Positions 24,701 to 31,096 of a stretch of DNA of 31,096 bases are shown piece by piece; position 1 is the first letter of the stretch, and each line of letters opens with the position of its first letter. The position numbers were made by a program, and so were the translations under genes. This DNA is from Granulicatella adiacens (GTDB lineage Bacteria; Bacillota; Bacilli; Lactobacillales; Aerococcaceae), in contig JAGZLX010000014.1 in assembly GCA_018364485.1 (NCBI GenBank), forward strand, positions 1 to 31,096, given 5' to 3'. The notes beneath the pieces were generated by a model. The model was not told the origin of the DNA. It searched no databases and saw only the letters and a program-made list of their open reading frames with translations.

Positions 24701-24738
24701 GAAAACAGGGCGAGGAAGCGAATGCTTCCATCGCCCTG
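24701..24738 (-). promoter_or_regulatory. Strong hairpin in the gap-pgk intergenic region
   Basis: CAGGGCGA (24706-24713) and TCGCCCTG (24731-24738) with inner GGAAGC/GCTTCC and a 4-base loop; on the minus strand it is followed by only TTTT. It may be a partial terminator or a 3' stabiliser that keeps gap mRNA in excess over the downstream genes. Confidence 0.7.
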
Positions 24739-24775
24739 AGAAAATAGATACGATTAGCTAAATCTATAGTTTAAA

Positions 24776-25777
24776 TTATAGTTTTGCGAAGTATTGTAAA
24801 GTACGAACTAATTGTGCAGTGTATGACATTTCGTTATCGTACCAAGCAACAGTTTTAACTAATTGTTTGTCGCCTACAGTCATTACTTTAGTTTGAGTTG
24901 CATCGAATAATGAACCATAAGTGATACCTACGATATCAGAAGATACTAGTGGATCTTCAGTGTATCCGTAAGATTCGTTAGCTAATTCTTTCATAGCTGC
25001 GTTGATTTCTTCAGCAGTAACTGGTTTTTCTAAAACTGTTACTAATTCAGTTAATGAACCTGTTGGAACAGGAACACGTTGTGCAGCTCCGTCTAATTTT
25101 CCGTTTAATTCTGGGATTACTAATCCGATAGCTTTAGCAGCACCAGTTGTGTTAGGAACGATGTTAACTGCTGCAGCACGAGCACGACGTAAGTCACCTT
25201 TAGCGTGAGGTGCGTCTAATGTGTTTTGGTCACCAGTGTAACCGTGGATTGTTGTCATTAATCCTTCAACAATACCGAATTTATCGTTTAATGCTTTAGC
25301 CATTGGAGCTAAGCAGTTTGTAGTACATGAAGCACCAGAGATAACAGTTTCTTTACCTGTTAAAATGTTGTGGTTTGTGTTGAATACAACTGTAGGAACG
25401 TCATTTCCACCAGGTGCAGAAATAACAACGCGTTTAGCGCCAGCTTTTAAGTGTAATTCAGCTTTTTCTTTAGAAGTGAAGAAACCAGTACATTCTAATA
25501 CGATATCAACGCCTAGTTCACCCCAAGGTAATTCTTCAGGATTACGGTTAGCAAGTACTTTAACTTCTTTACCGTTTACGCGGAAAGCTCCGTCTAACAC
25601 TTCAACTTCACCGTTGAAACGTCCTTGAGTTGAATCATATTTTAACAAGTGAGCTAATTGCTTAGCGTCTGTTAAGTCATTGATTGCAACAACTTCTAAT
25701 CCTTCCACATCTTGAATACGACGGAATGCTAAACGACCGATACGTCCGAAACCGTTAATACCAACTTTAACTGTCAT
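24776..25777 (-). CDS. gap: Glyceraldehyde-3-phosphate dehydrogenase (NAD, glycolytic)
   Basis: 333 residues. NAD-binding INGFGRIGRLAFRR at the N-terminus, catalytic Cys in SGASCTTNCLAPMAK, His in TTIHGYTGDQ, and C-terminal WYDNEMSYTAQLVRTL. AGGAGG lies upstream of the ATG. Only 30 bases separate it from cggR, its regulator, as in other Firmicutes. Confidence 0.97.
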   Translation of the reverse strand: MTVKVGINGFGRIGRLAFRRIQDVEGLEVVAINDLTDAKQLAHLLKYDSTQGRFNGEVEVLDGAFRVNGKEVKVLANRNPEELPWGELGVDIVLECTGFFTSKEKAELHLKAGAKRVVISAPGGNDVPTVVFNTNHNILTGKETVISGASCTTNCLAPMAKALNDKFGIVEGLMTTIHGYTGDQNTLDAPHAKGDLRRARAAAVNIVPNTTGAAKAIGLVIPELNGKLDGAAQRVPVPTGSLTELVTVLEKPVTAEEINAAMKELANESYGYTEDPLVSSDIVGITYGSLFDATQTKVMTVGDKQLVKTVAWYDNEMSYTAQLVRTLQYFAKL

Positions 25778-25807
25778 ATAGTTTTTCCTCCTAGGAATTT
25801 TTTATTT

Positions 25808-26827
25808 TTATTTTTTGCGGGTTTCCCCGTTCAAAACCAACTCTGATGTCTCCTTGTCAATCACAAACCAAGTGCGATCCACTGGAGCTAATTTGGCATA
25901 TGCTTTTAAAGCAGGTGCCTTCTCTGCGCCTTCCACAACGGCAATCGAATGTGGAATCGTAGATAAATCACTAAGATGCAGCCCTACTCGTGGAATTTTT
26001 AATACCACATTTCCTTCTGCATCGAAGAAACAACCGAACGCTTCGCCAATTGCTTTCTTCTCTTTTAACATAGCCTTTTGTTCTTGCGTTAGACCACGTC
26101 TCTCTCCCATTATAATAGCACTTCCAACGCTATATAACAAACACTCCGCCTTTTTCATGAGACCTATCGTCTTTGCGACTGAAGGTTCTTGCATTAGCGG
26201 TGCATATGTCGCCTGTTGGACATGTTCTGGAACGAATAACGCTTCATGATGAGCGCCAATTCCAGTCGCCATTTTCTCACTGACATTATTGGCTTGAATC
26301 AACATCGACCCAAACATTCCTCCTCTTGCAGGAACAATCGTTAGGTCTCGGTTCTCTGAAATATCTTTTGTGAACCCTTCGCTGACACGGACCATCGTTT
26401 GGCCCCCAGTGATGGCGATAATGGAAGTTCCAAGCGGTAAAAGGACATCCATAATCTCTTGTACCAACTCAGATGTTTTCGCCGGATTCTCAACTACTTT
26501 TACATATTGAACGCCTAATGTTTTAGCCACCTTATGTTCTACCAGACTCATCTGGATAAAGTTGTTTTTCAAATCATCCGACCGTTCTAATATAAATTCG
26601 CCAACTTCCGTGAGTCGCATTCCTGACCCTTGTACTTCAATAAGGTCTAAAGCTTTCATGTCCTCACATTCATTACGTAGTGTGCGTTCGGACATTTGAA
26701 CCACTTTTGCAAGGGCTCTTCGTCCAATCGGTTGATACGTTGCGATGGCTTGTAAAATACGGAATCGCGTTTGAAGAGCGACTCTGCTTTCTGGAACTAA
26801 TAAATGAGATAGATTAAGATAATTCAT
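25808..26827 (-). CDS. cggR: Central glycolytic genes regulator CggR
   Basis: 339 residues from the ATG at 26827, chosen because TTGGAGG lies upstream and the family is about 340 long; the open frame continues 28 codons further through the operator region. N-terminal winged helix (about 25-90: RFRILQAIATYQPIGRRALAKVVQMSERTLRNE), then a sugar-phosphate-binding SorC/DeoR-type domain (GTSIIAITGGQTMVRVSEG, PARGGMFGSM, VGSAIIMGERRGLT). CggR represses the gap operon, and fructose-1,6-bisphosphate releases it. First gene of the cggR-gap-pgk-tpiA-gpmI-eno cluster. Confidence 0.95.
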   Translation of the reverse strand: MNYLNLSHLLVPESRVALQTRFRILQAIATYQPIGRRALAKVVQMSERTLRNECEDMKALDLIEVQGSGMRLTEVGEFILERSDDLKNNFIQMSLVEHKVAKTLGVQYVKVVENPAKTSELVQEIMDVLLPLGTSIIAITGGQTMVRVSEGFTKDISENRDLTIVPARGGMFGSMLIQANNVSEKMATGIGAHHEALFVPEHVQQATYAPLMQEPSVAKTIGLMKKAECLLYSVGSAIIMGERRGLTQEQKAMLKEKKAIGEAFGCFFDAEGNVVLKIPRVGLHLSDLSTIPHSIAVVEGAEKAPALKAYAKLAPVDRTWFVIDKETSELVLNGETRKK

Positions 26828-26845
26828 CGAAACCTTCCTCCAATC

Positions 26846-26882
26846 GTTCTGAGCAGGGTCTAATTTCGTCCCGCTTATTCCC
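26846..26882 (-). promoter_or_regulatory. Candidate CggR operator
   Basis: On the minus strand CTGGGA then CGGGAC, with GACCC after a further 7 bases, between the promoter and the ribosome-binding site of cggR. CGGGAC matches the half-site of the Bacillus operator, but the tandem spacing (11 rather than 20 bases) does not, so the exact site is uncertain. Confidence 0.4.
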
Positions 26883-26917
26883 AGTATCTTTGAATCCATA
26901 TTTCTGAACACATTTAT

Positions 26918-26945
26918 ATTTTAACACAAAATAGCAGAAATGCAA
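26918..26945 (-). promoter_or_regulatory. Promoter of the glycolytic operon
   Basis: Minus strand TTGCAT (26940-26945), 16-base spacer, TAAAAT (26918-26923), upstream of the candidate CggR site. Confidence 0.6.
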
Positions 26946-26967
26946 CCGTGCTCAGATTACATTTTGG

Positions 26968-27324
26968 TTAAGATTTACGAATTATAGGGACCCATTTTGT
27001 CCCTGTTAGCTTACTAGCCTTTTCACGGCAAGTTTCTCCGTCATCCATCACAAAAGAAATTTCTACATGAGCTCCAACTTTTTGAGCTATCTTTTCCAAA
27101 TATAGAATTGAAGGATTATGATTACCTGTAACCAACCTTGAAAGATGTCCCGGCTGTATCCCAACCTTTTCTGAAAACTCGGTACGTGAGAGTCCGGAAA
27201 TCAGTCTCAACTCTGTAAACCTTAACCCCACCTCCCTTAACACGAGCTCTATATCGATATCCTTTTCTATATTCTCGTATTGGGATTCCAAGTTTGTAAT
27301 AAATTTCTTCAGATTCTGATCCAT
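26968..27324 (-). CDS. XRE-family helix-turn-helix protein, antitoxin-like
   Basis: 118 residues. HTH at about 35-90 (LRFTELRLISGLSRTEFSEKVGIQPGHLSRLVTGNHNPSILYLEKIAQKVGAHVEISF), the layout of HigA/antitoxin-type XRE proteins that bind their own promoter. AAAGAGGAGG lies 9 bases before the ATG, inside the upstream open frame, so expression is coupled to it. Tandem palindromes at 27545-27578 are the likely operator. It could also be a plain small regulator. Low-GC, AT-rich codon use differs from the neighbouring glycolytic genes, consistent with acquisition. Confidence 0.75.
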   Translation of the reverse strand: MDQNLKKFITNLESQYENIEKDIDIELVLREVGLRFTELRLISGLSRTEFSEKVGIQPGHLSRLVTGNHNPSILYLEKIAQKVGAHVEISFVMDDGETCREKASKLTGTKWVPIIRKS

Positions 27325-27523
27325 TTTTTAATGCCTCCTCTTTAGTGCTCACAATTGGAATTGACAATTGAGTCTTTGATTTGTTCCCCCACATTTCAAG
27401 AATTGCCGGAGAAAATCCCTCTTTATTTAGCAACTTTAATACAGCAAGGATTTTTACCTTCTCCCTATACGGCTTCATCTTTACCAATTCAAAATACTCT
27501 GAACTAATCTTAAATTCTTCCAT
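27122..27523 (-). CDS. Small protein upstream of the XRE gene, toxin candidate (overlapping frame)
   Basis: 133 residues from the ATG at 27523, with GGGAGGGG upstream. I do not recognise the family. The first 65 residues look like a normal small protein (MEEFKISSEYFELVKMKPYR, then LAVLKLLNKEGFSPAILEMWG). The rest overlaps the XRE gene out of frame for 203 bases and is Arg/Lys/Tyr-rich, so either the frames truly overlap or the 3' end of this gene has been lost and the reading runs on by chance. Toxin-first order plus an autoregulatory operator suggests a HigBA-like pair, but no RelE/HigB motif is clear. Confidence 0.45.
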   Translation of the reverse strand: MEEFKISSEYFELVKMKPYREKVKILAVLKLLNKEGFSPAILEMWGNKSKTQLSIPIVSTKEEALKNGSESEEIYYKLGIPIREYRKGYRYRARVKGGGVKVYRVETDFRTLTYRVFRKGWDTAGTSFKVGYR

Positions 27524-27544
27524 AATTTCCCCTCCCACTTAAAC

Positions 27545-27578
27545 ATTACCATATTTGGTAATTACCATATATGGTAAT
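27545..27578. promoter_or_regulatory. Tandem palindromic operator of the antitoxin-like pair
   Basis: ATTACCATATTTGGTAAT (27545-27562, arms perfect, centre imperfect) directly abuts and shares two bases with ATTACCATATATGGTAAT (27561-27578, a perfect 18-base palindrome). It lies 21 bases before the first ATG of the pair. Two adjacent dyads fit cooperative binding of two HTH dimers. Confidence 0.8.
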
Positions 27579-27665
27579 GTTGCTCTCTTCTTATACTTTT
27601 TTGCTCTCTTTTAAAAATAAACGAATTAAACCATTTTTCCTTTATACTCTGATTTTTTCCAAAAC

Positions 27666-27694
27666 TTGCACAGTTTTCTAAAATTAGATACACT
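27666..27694 (+). promoter_or_regulatory. Promoter of tRNA-Arg
   Basis: TTGCAC (27666-27671), 17-base spacer, TACACT (27689-27694), 11 bases before the first base of the tRNA. Confidence 0.7.
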
Positions 27695-27705
27695 TAGAAA
27701 AGAAC

Positions 27706-27777
27706 GTCGCCTTAGTGTAGTGGATATCACATGAGATTCCGGTTCTCATAACAGGGGTTCGACTCCCCTAGGCGGCT
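27706..27777 (+). tRNA. tRNA-Arg (anticodon CCG)
   Basis: Acceptor stem GTCGCCT/AGGCGGC (one G-T wobble), D-arm GTG/CAC with GG in the loop, anticodon stem TGAGA/TCTCA with loop TTCCGGT giving CCG, T-arm AGGGG/CCCCT with TTCGACT. Reads CGG codons. CCA is not encoded; the base after the acceptor stem is T, unusual for tRNA-Arg. It sits between the antitoxin-like pair and the Abi gene, a typical place for accessory DNA. Confidence 0.92.
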
Positions 27778-27787
27778 GTATAAACAA

Positions 27788-27820
27788 GAAAAAAACAGGA
27801 GGTTTCCCTCCTGTTTTTTA
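27788..27820. terminator. Bidirectional terminator between tRNA-Arg and abi gene
   Basis: AAAACAGGAGG pairs with CCTCCTGTTTT around a short loop, with A- and T-runs on both sides; serves the tRNA (plus) and the Abi gene (minus), whose stop codon overlaps it. Confidence 0.9.
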
Positions 27821-28768
27821 CATATGTTCATTTATCCAGTTATCATCGTACCCTGTTATTTCCTTGATTTGCTGAATACTAATGGAATGGAATCTAGATT
27901 CGTACTTATCAAATATTCTTTTATAGTTCTTGATCAACTTCTTATAGTCGGCTTTCTTCAAATACAGCTTTAGTAAAACTACAATCGAAAATAGATTTGA
28001 TTCATCTAATTTATTAAATTCCAGTACCTTTTCTAGTGCTCGTTTGTTTTTAATGACAGCTTTGTAATTATAAAGTCTCTCATCATGCGCACAAACATTT
28101 CTGTACATTACCATACAACCTAAACAAGAATCTAACATTTCAGGAGATATCTGTATTTGCTTTTTATATTCATGTTTATAATGTTTCGAAAACTCTTTTG
28201 AAACATTCAATCTAACAGTATGTGCACATACATTATATAACTTCGAAATGTTTCCAAAGGTCAAAAAGTTAACAAGGACCCAAAGCGGACAATGCTGATA
28301 ATTTTCGATATAATAAGTCACTGCATTATTTCTTTGTTTAGAAATCTGGTTTGATAGCGTTGATATCACATTCAAAATATCTCGTGTCCGACTCTCTTCA
28401 ACCGTATAATTTTCAAAAGCTAGAAAAGAATTTTTCTCAGGAAATATCCGATGAAACTCATGAGAGATTACTGTTTTAGCAAAGCTTTCAAATTTTATAA
28501 TTTCAAATAACATGAGCTGCTTTAATTCTCTATCGAATTCAAACAAATCATTAATTTCTTCGAATGTAACGCCTTCCCTAAATTTCTCTGGTTCATTCTC
28601 CACACTACTGTTATTTTCCAAAAATAAAGTTTTATACCCATTAATGATGCAATAGTAATTTTCCCGTTCCAATATTCTCTTGGCGTTTGATCCATTACTA
28701 ACAATTACATTTCTCTCCCGAAGTAACTTAAGCATTTTATTATGTTTTACGAACGGTTTCTCCCTCAC
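27818..28768 (-). CDS. Abi family (Abi_2, AbiD/AbiF-type) HEPN protein
   Basis: 316 residues, starting at GTG with GGGAGGG 8 bases upstream. Abi_2 features in order: N-terminal YYCIINGYKTLFL (about 38-50), FDRELKQLMLFEIIKFE (about 78-94), CPLWVLVNFLTFGNISKLY (about 160-178), and the HEPN motif RNVCAH (Arg223 to His228, R-x4-H) inside RNVCAHDERLYNY. HEPN domains with R-x4-H are usually RNases, and Abi_2 proteins are known for abortive phage infection. The gene is AT-rich like other defence genes. A promoter-terminator unit for a small RNA lies immediately upstream (28790-28905). Phage defence is inferred, not shown. Confidence 0.88.
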   Translation of the reverse strand: MREKPFVKHNKMLKLLRERNVIVSNGSNAKRILERENYYCIINGYKTLFLENNSSVENEPEKFREGVTFEEINDLFEFDRELKQLMLFEIIKFESFAKTVISHEFHRIFPEKNSFLAFENYTVEESRTRDILNVISTLSNQISKQRNNAVTYYIENYQHCPLWVLVNFLTFGNISKLYNVCAHTVRLNVSKEFSKHYKHEYKKQIQISPEMLDSCLGCMVMYRNVCAHDERLYNYKAVIKNKRALEKVLEFNKLDESNLFSIVVLLKLYLKKADYKKLIKNYKRIFDKYESRFHSISIQQIKEITGYDDNWINEHM

Positions 28769-28788
28769 CTTATGTCCCTCCCAATAAC

Positions 28789-28821
28789 AAAAAAATGCCT
28801 AGCCCCACTTGAGGACTAGGC
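28789..28821 (-). terminator. Terminator of the Abi-linked small RNA
   Basis: Minus strand GCCTAG/CTAGGC (28816-28821 with 28797-28802) with partial inner pairing CC/GG, followed by seven T. Confidence 0.75.
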
Positions 28822-28870
28822 TTAATCTACATTTAAGTGTGTGCGTCCACGTGAGAAGCATACTTAATCT
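28790..28870 (-). ncRNA. Putative small RNA upstream of the Abi gene
   Basis: A promoter (28877-28905) is followed about 7 bases later by roughly 80 transcribed bases ending in a terminator (28789-28821). No open frame of note lies within. A 9-base direct repeat TAGATTAAG occurs at the 5' end (28863-28871) and again at 28821-28829, 42 bases apart. TTAAGT/ACTTAA can pair and enclose TGC/GCA and a loop with CACGTG. The T-run stops 7 bases before the ribosome-binding site of the Abi gene, so it could be a separate RNA (antitoxin or guide-like) or an attenuating leader. Confidence 0.6.
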
Positions 28871-28876
28871 ATCAGT

Positions 28877-28905
28877 ATTGTAACACAAACAAATTACTGC
28901 AACAA
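28877..28905 (-). promoter_or_regulatory. Promoter of the Abi-linked small RNA
   Basis: Minus strand TTGTTG (28900-28905), exact 17-base spacer, TACAAT (28877-28882). It lies between the terminator of the adhesin gene and the small RNA, and nothing else needs it. Confidence 0.75.
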
Positions 28906-28916
28906 GTATAATTTTC

Positions 28917-28945
28917 AAAAAGCCCCGAGATTGCTCTCGGGGCTT
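28917..28945 (-). terminator. Terminator of the adhesin gene
   Basis: AAAAGCCCCGAGA/CTCGGGGCTTTT stem with a short loop and T-run on the minus strand, 36 bases after the adhesin stop. Confidence 0.92.
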
Positions 28946-28980
28946 TTCGTCAAACTTTAGAATGAATCACCTAGGTGAGA

Positions 28981-31096
28981 TTATTCTTCTTCGTCCTCTT
29001 TTTTCTTGCTAGTCGCAAGTAATCCTAAACCTGCAAGGAGTGACATGCCTGCTGCACTGAAGACAGCTGATAAATCTTCCACACCTGTCTTAGGTAATTC
29101 AGGTTTACCTGGAGTTGGAGGTGTTTGAGGAGGTGTATTTGGTGTGTTTGGAGGAGTTACAGTGTTGTTGAACTCTGTATCTTCTGGTAATCCAGTCACA
29201 GCCGTTAATACTTTACCGTCTTTCGCTACAGTTACAGTGACAGTCGCAACCATTGTATCGTAAGTTACGCCTTCTTCTGTTCCTTTCACTTCTTCAACAG
29301 TGTAAGTATAAACTCCTTCTTCGCCTCTCTTGAATGTTAAGGCAGAGAATTTAATCTTACCATCAGCGTCGTTTGTTACTGTTTCGATGACATTTCCATC
29401 TTTGTCTTTCAATACAAAGCTGAATTCGCCATCTTTCAGTGGACGACCTTCAAGTTTCTTAGTGAATTCGAATTCCACTTTCGTTGGGATGTTAACAACA
29501 CGAGTTTCAGTTGGTTTTTCTGGTTTCTCAACTGACTTCTTAGTTGGATCGTATTGGTGAACTGTTTGGCTCGCAGTATTTTCGATATCTACGCCATCTT
29601 TAGCAGTTTCTTTAATTGTCGCAACAATATCAAATTTATAGTAGCGACCGAACGCAAATTTAGTAGTATCTAATACTTGAGTATTTTCAGCATCGCCTAA
29701 AGATTTCGTTAAATCAGCTTTAGATGTTGCTGTAATTACGCCATTTTCAACTTTGATGTCGAATTTAGCTGTTACATCTTCACCAGTTAGGCTGTCGTAA
29801 GCTTTAATATTATTAGCATCAACTGTTAAGTTTTCTTCATCGTAGTTATCTGTGATTCCTACTGATTGGATGTAATCTTTGTTGTTTGCATCAAATTTAG
29901 TTGTATCTAACCAAACTTGGTAAACAACTTTGTCACCCTTCTTAAGTGTTGATGTGTTGATATTTTGAGCTTCGTTGTTGTCAGTCTTATCAGCGTAAGG
30001 ATCTGCTTTTGTATCTGTTACAGCATTTGTCAACTCAGCATCGTCATCCACTAACTTGTCGCCAGTAGTGTCGAATTTCTCATCTTTCACAACAAATTTC
30101 TTAGGTTGGAATTCTGGAGTTTCTGGAGGAGTTACTGTGTTGTTGAACTCTTTATCTGGTGCATCTGTTACCGTTGTTGTTAGAACTTTAGCAGTTCCAT
30201 CATATGCAACATTTACCGTAATTTCAGCTTTCATTGTATCGTAAGTAACGGATCCATCTTTTCCAGCCACTTCTTCTACAGTAAATTTATGAATGCCTTC
30301 GTCACCTTTATAGAATTCAATAGATCTAAATTTAACCTTACCTTCAGCGTCATTCTTCACTGTTTCAATTACATTACCTTTATCATCTTTCAATTGGAAA
30401 CTAAATTCTCCCGCTTTTAATTCACGGCCTTCTAGTTTCTTCGTGAAGTTGAAATCAACTGTAATTGGAACATTTACGACACGTTTTTCAGTTGGTTTAT
30501 TAGGTGTTACAACGGTTTTACTTGTTGGATCATATTGATGAACTACTTGCATTGCCGTATTTTCGATATCTGAGCCCGCAGGTACATCTTGTTTCACAGT
30601 AGCAACAATATCAAATTTATAGTAACGACCAAATGCTAGTTTCGTTGTATCGATAACTTGTGTATTTTCTGCATCTCCTAATGATTTTGTTAAATCTGTC
30701 TTAGAAGTAGCTGTAATCACACCATTGGCAATAGCAATATCAAATTTATCAGTTACATCTTCACCAGTCACACTGTCGTAAGCTTTGATGTTTGCAACGT
30801 CAATATCTAATTTTGCTTCATCGTAATCATCTGTAATACCTACTGATTGGATATTTTGCGCTTCAGTAAATTGCTTCGTATCTAACCATACTTGGTATAC
30901 AATTTTATCCCCTTTACGAACAAACATTGTATTGATATTTTCTGGTTCGTTATTGCCATACTTATCCGCATATGGATTTGCATTCGTATCCGCCACTGAA
31001 TCTGTTAATTCACTGTCGTCGTCTACTAATTTTTCACCTGTAATATCCACTTTTTCTTCATTTAAAACAAATTTCTTAGGTTGGAATTCTGGAGTT
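28981..31096 (-). CDS. LPXTG adhesin with isopeptide-type repeat domains (N-terminus off the right edge)
   Basis: 704 codons are visible; the frame is open through the right edge, so a start must lie outside. The end is a standard cell-wall sorting signal: Pro-rich spacer, LPKTG, hydrophobic AVFSAAGMSLLAGLGLLA, then SKKKEDEEE. Before it lie two repeats of about 325 residues, each starting TPEFQPKKFV. Each repeat pairs an SspB/antigen I/II C-terminal-type isopeptide domain (KLVDDDAELTNAV, KKGDKVVYQVWLDT) with a pilin-type isopeptide linkage domain (FEFTKKLEGRPLKDGEFSF, YTYTVEEVKG, ending EFNNTV). Such stalks cross-link Lys to Asn and hold a binding head away from the wall. The head domain is not in this window. 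Confidence 0.92.
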   Translation of the reverse strand, partial: TPEFQPKKFVLNEEKVDITGEKLVDDDSELTDSVADTNANPYADKYGNNEPENINTMFVRKGDKIVYQVWLDTKQFTEAQNIQSVGITDDYDEAKLDIDVANIKAYDSVTGEDVTDKFDIAIANGVITATSKTDLTKSLGDAENTQVIDTTKLAFGRYYKFDIVATVKQDVPAGSDIENTAMQVVHQYDPTSKTVVTPNKPTEKRVVNVPITVDFNFTKKLEGRELKAGEFSFQLKDDKGNVIETVKNDAEGKVKFRSIEFYKGDEGIHKFTVEEVAGKDGSVTYDTMKAEITVNVAYDGTAKVLTTTVTDAPDKEFNNTVTPPETPEFQPKKFVVKDEKFDTTGDKLVDDDAELTNAVTDTKADPYADKTDNNEAQNINTSTLKKGDKVVYQVWLDTTKFDANNKDYIQSVGITDNYDEENLTVDANNIKAYDSLTGEDVTAKFDIKVENGVITATSKADLTKSLGDAENTQVLDTTKFAFGRYYKFDIVATIKETAKDGVDIENTASQTVHQYDPTKKSVEKPEKPTETRVVNIPTKVEFEFTKKLEGRPLKDGEFSFVLKDKDGNVIETVTNDADGKIKFSALTFKRGEEGVYTYTVEEVKGTEEGVTYDTMVATVTVTVAKDGKVLTAVTGLPEDTEFNNTVTPPNTPNTPPQTPPTPGKPELPKTGVEDLSAVFSAAGMSLLAGLGLLATSKKKEDEEE

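Noticed and set aside
19744..25797. CCTAGG palindromes after eno and before gap (AATTCCTAGGAATT and a partial copy)
   Set aside because: Two short occurrences in AT-rich gaps; most likely chance, and part of the ribosome-binding region at gap.

Overview
The window looks like a low-GC Gram-positive chromosome of the order Lactobacillales. The glycolytic order cggR-gap-pgk-tpiA-gpmI-eno, together with Spx, MecA, TrpS, heterodimeric ABC exporters and LPXTG surface proteins, fits Granulicatella or a close relative in Carnobacteriaceae/Aerococcaceae. The genus is an inference from gene content, not a database match.

Layout. (1) 1-3032, minus strand: four tandem paralogues (the leftmost cut by the window edge) encoding small exported proteins with an LPXTG motif in the middle. 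A second hydrophobic segment ending in a signal-peptidase-like site follows, then a Thr-rich tail. Each gene has its own good SigA-type promoter. (2) 3033-3810: a gene-free stretch with two large structured repeats. (3) 3811-7345: a two-gene heterodimeric ABC exporter behind a leader with a terminator-like hairpin, divergent from thrC (7639-9129). (4) 9180-10668: an NfrA/NfsA-type flavin oxidoreductase and mecA, then a 380-base palindromic region. (5) 11164-16130: an ABC-2 type exporter (two permeases, one ATPase) divergent from a NarL-type two-component system, with an inverted repeat between them. (6) spx (minus) and trpS (plus). (7) 18183-19073: a ROK-family protein, flanked by structured repeats on both sides. 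(8) 19756-26827, minus: the glycolytic operon with its regulator CggR. (9) 26968-28768: a short accessory patch with an XRE antitoxin-like gene and an upstream partner under tandem palindromes, a tRNA-Arg gene, and an Abi_2/HEPN gene preceded by its own promoter-terminator small-RNA unit. (10) 28981 to the right edge: the C-terminal part of a large LPXTG adhesin with near-identical 325-residue repeats.

Three things stand out. First, a family of six large intergenic elements (E1-E6, about 155-380 bases) shares a conserved three-way-junction fold. Their stems covary while a loop (CCUNNGGU) and an internal loop (GCUUCAAA / UAAUUCACA) stay constant. I do not recognise this family. Second, the four paralogues look like precursors in which a sortase signal doubles as the start of a second, internal signal peptide, so one translation product could give a wall-anchored peptide and a released Thr-rich peptide. 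Third, the Abi_2 gene has an approximately 80-nt small RNA unit directly upstream, the layout expected of an RNA-antitoxin/HEPN-toxin defence module.

Start codons were placed by Shine-Dalgarno spacing and family length, so several genes are shorter than their longest open frame. No similarity search or folding program was run.
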